Source: VGJW01 sp035286125
Lineage (GTDB): Bacteria > Cyanobacteriota > Sericytochromatia > S15B-MN24 > VGJW01
DNA: 64,000 nucleotides
Assembly: GCA_035286125.1 (NCBI GenBank)
Contig: JAYKIS010000003.1
Location: forward strand, 56,482-120,481
Reading direction: 5' to 3'
Positions 19,249 through 28,169 of this stretch are shown here, piece after piece. A program made the translations under genes and the position numbers. The notes beneath the pieces are model-generated. The model was not told the origin of the DNA and ran no database searches. It saw only the letters and a program-made list of their open reading frames with translations. Within the stretch, counting starts at the first letter, position 1, and each line of letters opens with the position of its first letter.

Positions 19249-20121
19249 GTGAAGGCGCCGCGCATCGTCGTGGCCCAGATGGCACCCGCACTGGGTGACC
19301 TGGCCGAGAATATCCGACGCCACCTCGAGGTGCTCGAAACGGAGGAAGGTCGCGACGCTGACCTTGTGGTGTTTCCCGAACTCTCCCTGACGGGGTACTT
19401 CGTCAAGGACCTCGCGCCGGACTTGGCCCTGCCCGAAGGCGACTCCCGCCTTGCTCCCCTGCTCGAGCGATCGATGCGGACAGATATCATCGTGGGCGCC
19501 GTCCACCGGACGGCGGATGACCAGCTTCGGCTGAGCGCCATGTACTTGTCGGCGGGTCGGGTCCTGCATCGGCATGATAAGGTTTACCTGCCCAATTACG
19601 GTCTCTTCGAGGATGCGCGCTTCCTCGGTGCAGGCCACGCCTTCAGGGCCTTCGATACCCGATTGGGCAGAGTCGGCATGCTGATCTGCGAGGATGCCTG
19701 GCACCCTTCTGCCGCAGGCCTGCTGGTGGCCGACGGGGCAGACATCCTCGTCTCGATGGCCGCTTCACCGGTGCGCGGTCTGGAGGGACATCGGCCGGCC
19801 GCAGCCCACGCGTGGGAAGACCTGAACCGGACGATTGCCCGCATGCACGGCGTGCACCTCGTCTTTGCCAATCGGGTCGGTTTCGAGGACGGCACCTGCT
19901 TCTGGGGTGGTTCGGCGGTCTTCGACCCGTGGGGCCGCATCGTGGCTCAGGCCCCCTTGCTTGATCCTGCAAGGCTCGAGGCCGTCCTGGATCCGAACGC
20001 ACGGCGGCGCGCCCGTACGGACACGCCACTGGGTCGCGATGAGCGCTTCGAGGTGACCCTGGCAGGCCTTTCCCGGGTGCAGGATCGTCGCCTTGGCAAG
20101 GACGCCCCCCATGCGGGCTAG
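19249..20121 (+). CDS. Nitrilase-superfamily carbon-nitrogen hydrolase
   Basis: 290 residues with the Glu-Lys-Cys triad: VVFPELSLTGY, HDKVYLPNYG and LICEDAWHP. The FPELSLTGYFVKDL form resembles the glutaminase domain of glutamine-dependent NAD synthetases and related amidases. The synthetase domain is absent, so this is a free-standing amidohydrolase, possibly of the omega-amidase or formamidase type. It begins with GTG two bases after the previous gene and overlaps the next by eleven bases. The substrate cannot be assigned. Confidence 0.88.
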   Translation: MKAPRIVVAQMAPALGDLAENIRRHLEVLETEEGRDADLVVFPELSLTGYFVKDLAPDLALPEGDSRLAPLLERSMRTDIIVGAVHRTADDQLRLSAMYLSAGRVLHRHDKVYLPNYGLFEDARFLGAGHAFRAFDTRLGRVGMLICEDAWHPSAAGLLVADGADILVSMAASPVRGLEGHRPAAAHAWEDLNRTIARMHGVHLVFANRVGFEDGTCFWGGSAVFDPWGRIVAQAPLLDPARLEAVLDPNARRRARTDTPLGRDERFEVTLAGLSRVQDRRLGKDAPHAG

Positions 20122-20851
20122 CCTATGCCTCCGGTCGCTCCTGCTGGCCTGCGTCCTGCCGGCCGCTCTCGGCGCGTCGCCGGGTTCGGCCCAGACCCCG
20201 CCTCCCCCCCAGCCCCGCCCTGATCCTCAGGGGCTTGCGGTCCTGCTCAGCCCAGATCCCGTCGGCCTGTCGACGGTCCTCGCCAAGGTACTGGCCGGGG
20301 ACGGCCGTTTCCATCTGGCACCCGGCAATGGCATCAAGCTCTCCTTGAAGGGAACAGAGCTCCAGCTCGACCCGCCCTTGACGCTGCAAGCCCGGGACCA
20401 ACTCCGTGGCAAGACACCGGGCCGGTACCTGCTGGTCGGACGCAGCTTGCCCCAGGCGGAGGGTGGTCCGGGCCTCTCCGCACGTGTCCTTGATCTGAGC
20501 CTGGGTGAGGTCGGCCCGCTGTTCGAGGCGACGGCCAGCAACGTCACCGAGGTCGCCCAGCGCGTTCGTCGCTTCATGCGCACCAACCATCCTCTGACGG
20601 GTCGCGTCCGGGACCTGCGGGATGGCCAGGTCTACATCGACCTCGGTACGCGTGCAGGCCTGGCACGTGGCAGCGGCATCCTGATCCGCCGGGTCGTCGG
20701 CATCCGACAGGATACGATTGCCCTGGCACGGGTCCAGCGGGCCGAGGAATGGTTCTCGCTCTGTGACATCGAGGAGCGCACCAGCGGACAGATGCCTCGT
20801 GTCGGCGACCTCGTCCTCGAGGATGTGACGGGGACCCTGTCACGACCCTAG
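20111..20851 (+). CDS. Secreted protein with FlgT-like C-terminal domain
   Basis: 246 residues starting with a signal peptide (RASLCLRSLLLACVLPAALG). A Pro-rich linker follows. The C-terminal third has VRDLRDGQVYIDLGTRAGLA followed by a run ending in IRRV, which matches the pattern of the FlgT C-terminal domain and related beta-barrel domains in outer-membrane proteins. No flagellar gene is nearby. The ATG used lies within the last bases of the amidohydrolase gene. A TTG 18 bases earlier is possible but gives a poorer signal peptide. Likely periplasmic; role unknown. Confidence 0.7.
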   Translation: MRASLCLRSLLLACVLPAALGASPGSAQTPPPPQPRPDPQGLAVLLSPDPVGLSTVLAKVLAGDGRFHLAPGNGIKLSLKGTELQLDPPLTLQARDQLRGKTPGRYLLVGRSLPQAEGGPGLSARVLDLSLGEVGPLFEATASNVTEVAQRVRRFMRTNHPLTGRVRDLRDGQVYIDLGTRAGLARGSGILIRRVVGIRQDTIALARVQRAEEWFSLCDIEERTSGQMPRVGDLVLEDVTGTLSRP

Positions 20852-20929
20852 GTCGGTGACGCCCCTCACTGCCTGGCAAGGGCCGCAAGGCACAGAATGG
20901 CCTCCAGCAATGCTCTCCGAGGAACGCTG

Positions 20930-21301
20930 ATGGCAAACAAGAACCGTATCCACGAACTGCAGGATGCCGGCATTCTCGATCGGGAAAATCCTGATATCGT
21001 GGCGCTTTTCCAGCAGTTGCGCAACATTCGCGAGAGCGAGCGCAGCATTCGGTCGCTCCGGCGTAGCTTGACGCTCGACAATATCCCGTCTCTGGATGAC
21101 GAGCCTGAGGAGATCATCGAACTCGCGGCTGCACCCTCCGCATCTCTCGACAGGCTCTCGGATACCGTGCTCGGCCTCAAGGACGAGCGCGACCGTCTCA
21201 AGGGCCAGGTCGCCGAGTTGGTCGAAGGCGTCTCATCTCTCGAGGACACCATCCGGCGTCAGGCCGCCGAAATTGCCCGGCTACGCACCCGCGGCGCCTG
21301 A
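20930..21301 (+). CDS. Small coiled-coil protein, 123 residues
   Basis: A soluble helical protein. Residues 1-45 are charged (NRIHELQDAGILDRE). Residues 85-120 form a leucine-heptad coiled coil with RDRLKGQVAELVEGV. GAGGA lies six bases before the ATG and fixes the start. No catalytic motif or membrane segment is visible. It is the last plus-strand gene before a convergent PBP1A gene, 78 bp after the FlgT-like gene. Function unknown. Confidence 0.7.
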   Translation: MANKNRIHELQDAGILDRENPDIVALFQQLRNIRESERSIRSLRRSLTLDNIPSLDDEPEEIIELAAAPSASLDRLSDTVLGLKDERDRLKGQVAELVEGVSSLEDTIRRQAAEIARLRTRGA

Positions 21302-21324
21302 AACCACCCGAGGGCTGCCCGGCT

Positions 21325-23463
21325 TCAGCGACTCTCCTCGTCCATGGCGCCCGCCTCGGGACGGTCCGGCAAGTTGAGGGGCACCTGAGGCATCGGCCGA
21401 CGTACCGGCTGAGCCGTCATGGCAGGGCGTGGCGTCGCAGCCGTGCGGACAGGTGCGGCCCCGGTCGCGCTTTCCGTGCTTGTGACCTTGCGCAAGCGCT
21501 GCGCCCTGACCTCGGCGGAAACGGTGGCAGACCCCGAAGCAGGCCTGGGCCCCCCGGGGGGAACGAAGGCGGAAGGAGAAGCTGAGCGGAGTGCGTGCTC
21601 CATGAACCTTGCCCAAAGCGGCGCACAAACCTCGCCACCGGTCGTACCACCCGACATCGTCGAATTGTCGTCGTTGCCAACCCAGACCAGCGTGGCCAGA
21701 TCCGGGGTGTAGCCCACGAACCAGGCATCCCGATAATCGGACGTCGTCCCCGTCTTTCCTGCGGCCGGCCGGGCAATGCGCCCGGCGTAGCCCGTCCCGC
21801 GAAGAAGCACCCCCTGCAGGACATCGTTGAGGACGCGGACCGGTGCGGGTGGCATCACCTGGATCGTACGCGGCACACGCCGTTGCAGGACCGTCCCACC
21901 CCGATCCGTCAGGCGGGTCCATGACTGCGGCGGTACGAACTGCCCGTCGGCGGCAAAGGTGGCAAAGGCCGCCACCAACTCGAGTGGCGTAACCTCGGAA
22001 GTCCCGAGTGCAAGGGACATATTGGGTTGGATATCGGATCGGAAGCCGAGCCTGCGGGCCGTCTCGACGACCTTGCGGACGCCGACCCTGTCGATGAGCT
22101 TGACAGCAATGACGTTGTTGGAGAGTTCGAGCGCCCGCCGCAGGGGCAAGGCACCGTAGCGATCCCCCCCGTAGTTGAGCGGAGTCCACGGCTTGCCATC
22201 GCCACCGGTCCAGGTCCGCGGCTCGTCACTGAAAACCGTACCGGGCGACATGCCCTGGGAAAAAGCCGTCAGGTAGAGCACGGGCTTGAAGGAACTCCCG
22301 GGCTGACGATGGGCTTGAACGACCCGGTTGAACTGCGAGCGACTCCAGTCCGCGCCCCCGACCATGGCCCGGATGGCCCCGGTCCGGGGCTCCATGGCCA
22401 CCAGGGCAGCCTGACTGAAGCGATTGGCCTTGCCGTGCTTCTCGAGTGCCTCATGAACGAGCGACTCGGCCTTGGCCTGCCAGTCGGGATTCAGCGTCGT
22501 CGAAACCCGAAGCCCCCCCTTCTCCAGGTACTCGGCCCCGAAGCGGTCCTTGAGGTCATCCAGAAGATAGCTGGTGAAGTAGGGAGCCTTCAGGGCCTCG
22601 CGCTTCCGCGGAGGCTCGGCGGGAATCGGCAGGGCCTGCGCCGCGGCAGCCGTGGCCTGCGCCTGAGTGACAAAACCGGCAGCCACCATCTTGCGCAAGA
22701 CCGTTCGCTGATGCTGCAGCGCACGCTTGAGGCGACGATAGGGACTGGCCCGCTCAGGCTCGGAAAGCAGGCCGGCGAGCAAGGCCCCCTCGGCCAGCCC
22801 CAACGTCGAGACGCTGCGCCCGAAGTAGGTCTGGGAGGCCGCCTCGATGCCATAGGCATTGTGGCCCCAGTAGACCTGGTTCAGATACAGCTCGAGAATC
22901 TGGTCCTTGTTGTAGCGCCGCTCGATCTTGACGGCCAGCCACGCATCCGCCAGTTTGCGCGCGATGGTTCGGGACGAGGACAGGAAAAGGTTCTTGGCCA
23001 ACTGCTGCGTGAGGGTACTGGCGCCTTCGTCGGCCCGCCCCCCTGCCAGGTCCTTGATGAGGGCTCGCGCGATGCCGCGAAGGTCCACCCCGGGGTGCTT
23101 GTAGAAGCGCACGTCCTCGGCCGCGATGACAGCCTGCCGGACAAGCGGGGGCACCTCACCCAGCGGCACGACAGTCCTGTTTTCCTCCCCGTGGACCTTG
23201 GCCAGGACTCCCCCATACGCATCGAGGACCACCGTGGTCTCGAAGGGCACATAGCGTTGGAGGTCCTCGACAGGGGGCAGGTTGCGGAAGGCATGGGCCA
23301 CCCCGGCTGCCGCCCCGGCTCCAGCGCTCAGACCGACGACAAGGACGAAGGCGACGACCTTCCAGGCGCGGGGCAGAGGCCGGCGCTGGCGACGCACACG
23401 CGTGCGTCGCCGAGCGGACCGGGTCTCCGGTTCCTGACCGGCCGAAGCACGCGCCTCCGGCAC
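21325..23463 (-). CDS. Bifunctional class A penicillin-binding protein (PBP1A)
   Basis: 712 residues. A basic cytoplasmic tail leads to a single transmembrane helix (about 36-57). The glycosyltransferase GT51 domain has AAEDVRFYKHPGVD with the catalytic Glu, GASTLTQQLAKNLFL and the RRYNKDQILELYLNQVYWG motif. The transpeptidase domain has the active Ser in SSFKP, the SNN triad and KTGTTSDYRDAWFVG. The last 100 residues are Pro/Ala-rich. The GTG start follows GGAGGA by five bases and lies just after the nucleoside phosphorylase stop; a longer reading would overlap that gene. It polymerises and crosslinks peptidoglycan in the periplasm. Confidence 0.95.
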   Translation of the reverse strand: MPEARASAGQEPETRSARRRTRVRRQRRPLPRAWKVVAFVLVVGLSAGAGAAAGVAHAFRNLPPVEDLQRYVPFETTVVLDAYGGVLAKVHGEENRTVVPLGEVPPLVRQAVIAAEDVRFYKHPGVDLRGIARALIKDLAGGRADEGASTLTQQLAKNLFLSSSRTIARKLADAWLAVKIERRYNKDQILELYLNQVYWGHNAYGIEAASQTYFGRSVSTLGLAEGALLAGLLSEPERASPYRRLKRALQHQRTVLRKMVAAGFVTQAQATAAAAQALPIPAEPPRKREALKAPYFTSYLLDDLKDRFGAEYLEKGGLRVSTTLNPDWQAKAESLVHEALEKHGKANRFSQAALVAMEPRTGAIRAMVGGADWSRSQFNRVVQAHRQPGSSFKPVLYLTAFSQGMSPGTVFSDEPRTWTGGDGKPWTPLNYGGDRYGALPLRRALELSNNVIAVKLIDRVGVRKVVETARRLGFRSDIQPNMSLALGTSEVTPLELVAAFATFAADGQFVPPQSWTRLTDRGGTVLQRRVPRTIQVMPPAPVRVLNDVLQGVLLRGTGYAGRIARPAAGKTGTTSDYRDAWFVGYTPDLATLVWVGNDDNSTMSGGTTGGEVCAPLWARFMEHALRSASPSAFVPPGGPRPASGSATVSAEVRAQRLRKVTSTESATGAAPVRTAATPRPAMTAQPVRRPMPQVPLNLPDRPEAGAMDEESR

Positions 23464-23464
23464 G

Positions 23465-24259
23465 TCAGTCCTCCATGACGAGGTGAAGCAGGCCATCCAG
23501 GCGCCGGGACGCGGCACCGGCGACATCGACGACCTCCTGGTGGCTGGTACCCGCGAGGTCCTCAGGACGAACGGCGATGTTGGTGATGCAGGAGACGCCG
23601 GCGACAGGCACACCACGAACCGCCGCGGCCACGGACTCCAGGACCGTGGACATGCCCACCGCCTGTCCGCCGACCGCCTGGAGGAACCGGATTTCGGCCT
23701 CCGTCTCGTAACTGGGACCGAGCAAGCCTACGTAAACGCCCTCACGAAGAGGAATGCCCGCACGCAGCGCCGCGGCGAGGAACCGTACCCTCAAGCCGGG
23801 GTCATAGACCTGCCGGTGCCACGGCACTTCATTGGGCTTGCAGGCCGGCAGGCCCGTCAGATTGATATGGTCGGACAGCAGCATGAGGTCCCCGGGTGTC
23901 CACGACCCCACCAGCCCGCCGGCCGCATTCGTGAGGACCAGACCACGCACCTCCAGGTCCGCAGCAAGGCGCGCAATCCGCGTCGCCTCGTCGACGCCAT
24001 GGCCCTCGTAAACGTGGTGTCGCCCTCGCGCGACCATCACGCGCGTAGCGGAACCGGCGAGACGCCCGAGCGTCAGGACGCCCGCATGTCCGGCCACGGT
24101 GGCGCCTGACCATCCCTCGATATCGGCGTAGCGAACATCGACCGCCTCCTCGAGCTGCTCGAGGGCCTTGAGCCCACTGCCCAGCACCACGACGTAGTCG
24201 ATGCCCCCGAGACGCTCCACATGGGACGCGAGGGCGGAAGGAAGCGCGGTGCGCGGCAT
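23465..24259 (-). CDS. punA: Purine nucleoside phosphorylase (trimeric type)
   Basis: 264 residues. It cleaves purine nucleosides with phosphate. Motifs typical of the trimeric family are VVVLGSGL, GRHHVYEGH, LTNAAGGL, GDLMLLSDHINLTG, and near the C-terminus VGMSTVLE and a conserved Asn in CITNIA. The start lies one base after the stop of the HAD gene, with GAGGAG ten bases upstream. It sits between a HAD phosphatase and PBP1A, so its operon gives no metabolic clue beyond salvage. Confidence 0.93.
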   Translation of the reverse strand: MPRTALPSALASHVERLGGIDYVVVLGSGLKALEQLEEAVDVRYADIEGWSGATVAGHAGVLTLGRLAGSATRVMVARGRHHVYEGHGVDEATRIARLAADLEVRGLVLTNAAGGLVGSWTPGDLMLLSDHINLTGLPACKPNEVPWHRQVYDPGLRVRFLAAALRAGIPLREGVYVGLLGPSYETEAEIRFLQAVGGQAVGMSTVLESVAAAVRGVPVAGVSCITNIAVRPEDLAGTSHQEVVDVAGAASRRLDGLLHLVMED

Positions 24260-24260
24260 C

Positions 24261-24842
24261 TCAGGAAACTCCTCCGGCGGATACATTGGGCAGGGTGGCG
24301 CCTGCGAGGATCCGGGCCTCGAGCGCGCGGACGAGACGACGGGCGGGGTGTCGCGGGGCTCCGGAGAGCGCACCGACGAGGACGGTATGCATGCCCAGCA
24401 GGCGACCGCCCAGCACATCCGTGAAGATCTGATCCCCGACGATGGCCACTTCACGGGCCGGCAGCCCGAGGAGGTTGGCGCCCGCCCGCAGGCCCGTCGG
24501 CAGGGGCTTCAAGGCCAGGTGCACGTACGGGACTCCGAGTTCCGTCGCGACACGCGCCACCCGAGCGCGGTTCCTGTTGTTCGAGACGACCACGACCCCC
24601 CGAAGGCCGAGACAGGCACGAACCCACGCGGCCGCCGCCGGATCGAGACCCTCACCGTGGGCAGGCACAAGCGTGTCATCCAGATCGAGCAGGAGGCCCC
24701 GCACACCACGCGAATCGAGCCATGCGGGCGACAATTCGGCGAGCACAGGTGCATAGCCATCCGGGACAAACAGGGACAAGTCCGGCCTTCCGGGCCCACC
24801 ACGGGCCCAAGGCAGGATACCCCGCAGTGCCGCGCCGTTCAA
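24261..24842 (-). CDS. yqeG: YqeG-type HAD-IIIA phosphatase
   Basis: 193 residues. The N-terminal segment ILPWARGGPGRPDL and LLLDLDDTLVP, with the nucleophile Asp and acid/base Asp, match YqeG/phosphatidylglycerophosphatase-like HAD proteins. Motif II is VVVVSNN, the motif III Lys is in ALKPLP, and motif IV is IVGDQIFTDVLGG. Relatives include GEP4-type phosphatidylglycerophosphate phosphatases, so it could act after PgsA. The TTG start is the TTGA overlap with the hisC stop. An in-frame upstream start would run far into hisC. Confidence 0.88.
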   Translation of the reverse strand: MNGAALRGILPWARGGPGRPDLSLFVPDGYAPVLAELSPAWLDSRGVRGLLLDLDDTLVPAHGEGLDPAAAAWVRACLGLRGVVVVSNNRNRARVARVATELGVPYVHLALKPLPTGLRAGANLLGLPAREVAIVGDQIFTDVLGGRLLGMHTVLVGALSGAPRHPARRLVRALEARILAGATLPNVSAGGVS

Positions 24843-25951
24843 GCCAGCTCCCCCAGGGCGACGGGCAGCGCCGCAAGCAGGCGGTCGAGCTCGGTCGGTG
24901 TCCCGACCGAGATGCGCACGCACTCAGGCAGGCCGAATGCGCCGAGCGGCCTGATGATGATGCCGCGGCGCAACAAGGCGTCGGCCAGCCCCTGTGCTCG
25001 CTCGGGAGTCCCCAGGGGCACCATCACGAAGTTGGCATGGCTGGGCACGGGCGCGAGCCCCGCTGCCACGAGACCGGGCAGCAGCCGTGCCAACCCCTCG
25101 CTGTTGCTGCGGACCGTCAGGTCCAGGTGGTCGGCATCCTCGAGCGCCGCAAGGGCTGCAGCCGTGGCAACCGTCCCGGGTTCGAAGGGCAGCTTGACCT
25201 TGAGCAGGGGCTCGATCAGGCTCTCGGCAGCCAGACCGTAACCGATGCGCAGGCCGGCCAGACCGTGGGCCTTGGAGAAGGTGCGCAACGTAATCACGTT
25301 GTCGTAGCGGTAGAGTTGGCTGTCCGGGTAGGTTTCTGACGGCGGAACGAACTCATGGTAGGCCTCATCCTGAATGATCAGGACATGGGCCGGTACACGC
25401 GCATAGAACCGCTCGAACTCCGCACGCGTGAACAGCGTGCCCGTCGGGTTATTGGGGTTGGCCAGGTAGATGATCTTGGTTCTGGGGCCGATGGCATCGG
25501 CCATCGCTTCGAGGTCATAGCCCCAGTTCCGCAGGGGTACCGTGCGGATGCGAACGCCTTGAGCCTTGGCCAGGACCATGATGCCGATGAAGGTGCCCGC
25601 GCTGGTCAGGACCTCTTCGTCGCCATGCAGGAACGTCCGCACGATGCCGGCCATGATGCCTTCCGACCCCGCGCCGACGATGGTGTTCCCGAAGGCCACC
25701 CTGTAGCGGCGTGTCAGGGCCTCGCGCAGGTCCCGGCTGGCGACGTCCGGATAGAGGTGCACCTGTCCCAGCGCCGCGCGAGCAGCCTCGAGCGCTTTCG
25801 GGGAGGGGCCCCACGGATTCTCGTTGCTGGCCAGCTTGATGACATCGGTCAGGCCGTATTCTCGCTGGACCTCGGCAATGGGACGGCCCGGCTGGTAGGG
25901 CACGAGCGAGGCGATGTGCTCGGGCACGAGGGCGCGGTGGGTCATCAGCAT
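24839..25951 (-). CDS. hisC: Histidinol-phosphate aminotransferase family PLP enzyme
   Basis: 370 residues of the class I/II aminotransferase fold. The N-terminus has IKLASNENPWGPSPKAL, typical of HisC. PNNPTG, DEAYHEF and the PLP lysine in RTFSKAHGLAGLRIGY follow. A conserved Arg for the substrate carboxylate or phosphate is in ECVRISVGT. AAGGA lies five bases before the ATG. No other his gene is near, so a related aminotransferase role (for example aromatic or phosphoserine-like) is possible. It is divergent from the MscS gene with 104 bp between. Confidence 0.9.
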   Translation of the reverse strand: MLMTHRALVPEHIASLVPYQPGRPIAEVQREYGLTDVIKLASNENPWGPSPKALEAARAALGQVHLYPDVASRDLREALTRRYRVAFGNTIVGAGSEGIMAGIVRTFLHGDEEVLTSAGTFIGIMVLAKAQGVRIRTVPLRNWGYDLEAMADAIGPRTKIIYLANPNNPTGTLFTRAEFERFYARVPAHVLIIQDEAYHEFVPPSETYPDSQLYRYDNVITLRTFSKAHGLAGLRIGYGLAAESLIEPLLKVKLPFEPGTVATAAALAALEDADHLDLTVRSNSEGLARLLPGLVAAGLAPVPSHANFVMVPLGTPERAQGLADALLRRGIIIRPLGAFGLPECVRISVGTPTELDRLLAALPVALGELA

Positions 25952-26055
25952 GGGGTTCCTTGGCCGGGATTCGCTGCAGGCGGCCAGAAGTCCGGCCGTT
26001 GCCATGGTGCCAGAAGCGCAACGCCACGGCCAAGGCCGGGTACAAGAGGGGCCCG

Positions 26056-27609
26056 ATGCCCGACGCTCCCGATACTCCTGGCCTCGTGACCTCCGGCCTT
26101 CGCCTCGTGGCCCCGATTCTGGGCGCATGGCTTGTCGATCTGGCCCTGCTCGGGCCCCTCTATCGCCTGCTCGCCGCCCGGGACGGGGCCCTTGCCTCGC
26201 GCGCCCAGCTGCGATTGCGGATCGCACTGGCCGCGCTGGCCGTATGGCTAACGCTGGAAGGGCTTCGCACGGTCCTACCCGTGACATGGTGGCCCCCGCA
26301 ACTGGGCTTCTGGCCCTCGCTGGGCCTGCCGGTCGGTATCGTGCTGGCCGTGGAGGCCGGCCGTACCGCCATCGTGGATGGCTGGCTCAGGCACCACCGC
26401 AAGCTCGCCGTACCCGGCATCCTCGATGACCTCGGGACCGGCATGACCTACCTCGTGGTCGGGCTGTTCTTCCTCGCGACCGTCCACAAGATCAACCTGA
26501 CGCCGTTCCTGACCCTGTCGGGCGTCGTGTCGCTCGTCGTGGGCCTGGCCCTGCAGGATACGCTCGGCAACCTCTTCGCGGGCGTGGCCATCAATCTGGA
26601 CCCTCCGTTCCGGATCGGCGACTGGGTCCTCATAGAGGGCGACACGGGGGAAATTGTCGAGATCACGTGGCGCGCCACCAAGTTGCGGACGACCCGGGAC
26701 GAGTTCATCATCCTGCCCAACAACGTCGTCGCGAAGGCCAAGGTCATCAACTACCTGATGCCGACACCGACCCACGCCCACAGCGTCCTCGTCGGCGTAG
26801 CCTATGAGGCCCCCCCGATGGATGTCGGCAAGGCCCTTCTCTCCTGTGCCACGGAAATGCGTGCCATCTCGAGGGACCCGCGGCCGCAGGTCTTCCTGCG
26901 CGACTTCGCCGATTCCGCCATGACCTACGAGTTGCGGGTCTGGATAACCGGATACGGAGAGGCGAACGCCATCCTCTCCGAACTGCGGTCACGCATCTGG
27001 TACCGGTTCCAGCAGTTGGGGATCGAGATTCCGTGGCCCATCCGCAACGTGTACATGCGCGACGGGTCTGCACGAGGGCAAGCCGACATCACCGATCGGA
27101 CGGGCATCCTGGGTGCCGTCGACCTCTTCGCTTGCCTTTCGGACGAGGAACTCCATGACCTCGCCATGAACGCCCAGTTGCTGCCTTGCCACAGGCAGGA
27201 GACCATCTTCTCGCGAGGTGACGAGGGAGACAGGCTCTACGTGGTGGCCTCGGGCCATGTCGAGATGCATCTCGGAAAGCCGGGCAGAACCCAACCGCTC
27301 GCCGTCCTGGGCCCCGGCCAGGTCTTCGGGGAGCGCGCCCTCCTTACGGGTGAACCCCGATCGGCAACGGCCTACACGACCGAGGGCTGCAAATTGGTGA
27401 CCGTCGCCCGCGAGGATCTGGCCCCCCTTCTGGAGGCCCGACCCGAGATGGCTGCGCAGATGGCGTCCATCCTGACTGGCCGTGAGGAGCGCATGCGCGC
27501 TGCCGTGGCCGACCCCGCCATGAACCGGGGCAACACAGGCCCCCTCGAACCGCCAATCTCGGCCCCTGACCTCCTCGGGCGGGTCCGTACGTTCTTCGGC
27601 CTGACCTAG
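26056..27609 (+). CDS. MscS-type channel with C-terminal cyclic-nucleotide-binding domain
   Basis: 517 residues. Four or so hydrophobic helices end in the pore helix around 151-179 (VVSLVVGLALQDTLGNLFAG). The MscS beta domain follows with PFRIGDWVLIEGDTGEIVEI and LPNNVVAKAKVINY. From about 375 to 500 lies a cNMP-binding fold with the phosphate-binding cassette FGERALLTGEPRSATAYT, including the conserved Arg and Glu, so ligand binding is likely. This is the bCNG (bacterial cyclic-nucleotide-gated) architecture of the MscS superfamily. AGAGGGG lies upstream of the ATG. A class III cyclase is encoded elsewhere in the window. Confidence 0.92.
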   Translation: MPDAPDTPGLVTSGLRLVAPILGAWLVDLALLGPLYRLLAARDGALASRAQLRLRIALAALAVWLTLEGLRTVLPVTWWPPQLGFWPSLGLPVGIVLAVEAGRTAIVDGWLRHHRKLAVPGILDDLGTGMTYLVVGLFFLATVHKINLTPFLTLSGVVSLVVGLALQDTLGNLFAGVAINLDPPFRIGDWVLIEGDTGEIVEITWRATKLRTTRDEFIILPNNVVAKAKVINYLMPTPTHAHSVLVGVAYEAPPMDVGKALLSCATEMRAISRDPRPQVFLRDFADSAMTYELRVWITGYGEANAILSELRSRIWYRFQQLGIEIPWPIRNVYMRDGSARGQADITDRTGILGAVDLFACLSDEELHDLAMNAQLLPCHRQETIFSRGDEGDRLYVVASGHVEMHLGKPGRTQPLAVLGPGQVFGERALLTGEPRSATAYTTEGCKLVTVAREDLAPLLEARPEMAAQMASILTGREERMRAAVADPAMNRGNTGPLEPPISAPDLLGRVRTFFGLT

Positions 27610-27637
27610 GCTGACGGGGCCGCTGCGCCACCGGGTG

Positions 27638-27643
27638 TATACT
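27638..27643 (+). promoter_or_regulatory. -10-like TATACT upstream of the FKBP gene
   Basis: TATACT lies 51 bases before the GTG of the FKBP gene. A -35 at good spacing is not evident. Two short perfect hairpins follow in the predicted leader (27644-27655, GGGG/CCCC, and 27664-27677, GGGGCC/GGCCCC). The second stands just before the GAGG ribosome site. Confidence 0.35.
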
Positions 27644-27694
27644 GGGGCGTTCCCCTATTTGACGGGGCCACGGCCCCATGCGAGGTTCGCCGTC

Positions 27695-28138
27695 GTGTCC
27701 ATCCTCCGCTGGTCCGGAATCATGCTCGCCGCCATGACATTGGCTGCGACGCAGGTGTCGCCCGCCCTCGCCTCTGGCGGCAAGCGTGCCGCGCACCCTG
27801 CCAAGCGGGCCGACGGCCTCGTCATCGAAGACCTCGTGGTCGGCAAGGGCAAGGAAGCCCGGCCCGGGATGAGGGTCTCGGTGCACTACACCGGCCGCCT
27901 CACCAACGGCGCCAAGTTCGACTCGTCCCTCGACCGCCGCCAGCCGTTCGAGTTCATCCTTGGCATGGGTGAAGTCATCAAGGGCTGGGATGAAGGCGTC
28001 AAGGGCATGAAGGTCGGCGGCAAGCGGAAGCTGACCATTCCCCACAGGATGGCCTATGGCGAGAGCGGCACCGGTCCGATTCCTCCGCGTGCCACCCTCC
28101 TCTTCGACGTCGAACTGCTCGACGTCCGCCAGCCCTGA
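27695..28138 (+). CDS. Secreted FKBP-type peptidyl-prolyl isomerase
   Basis: 147 residues. A signal peptide (WSGIMLAAMTLAATQVSPALA) is followed by a basic linker and one FKBP domain. The FKBP domain shows VSVHYTGRLTNGAKFDSS, FILGMGEVIKGWDEGVKGMKVGGKR and YGESGTGPIPPRATLLFDVELL, with the aromatic and Asp active-site residues conserved. It should accelerate proline isomerisation in exported proteins. The GTG was chosen because GAGG is nine bases upstream and the signal peptide then begins cleanly; a GTG 60 bases earlier is possible. It is followed after 31 bp by the ATP-grasp gene in the same direction. Confidence 0.92.
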   Translation: MSILRWSGIMLAAMTLAATQVSPALASGGKRAAHPAKRADGLVIEDLVVGKGKEARPGMRVSVHYTGRLTNGAKFDSSLDRRQPFEFILGMGEVIKGWDEGVKGMKVGGKRKLTIPHRMAYGESGTGPIPPRATLLFDVELLDVRQP

Positions 28139-28169
28139 TTGCCCCCATCGCTTACGGAGATTCCATTCC

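Noticed and set aside
19249..20121. Calling the nitrilase-like protein NAD synthetase.
   Set aside because: Only the glutaminase-like domain is present; the ATP-pyrophosphatase domain of NadE is missing.
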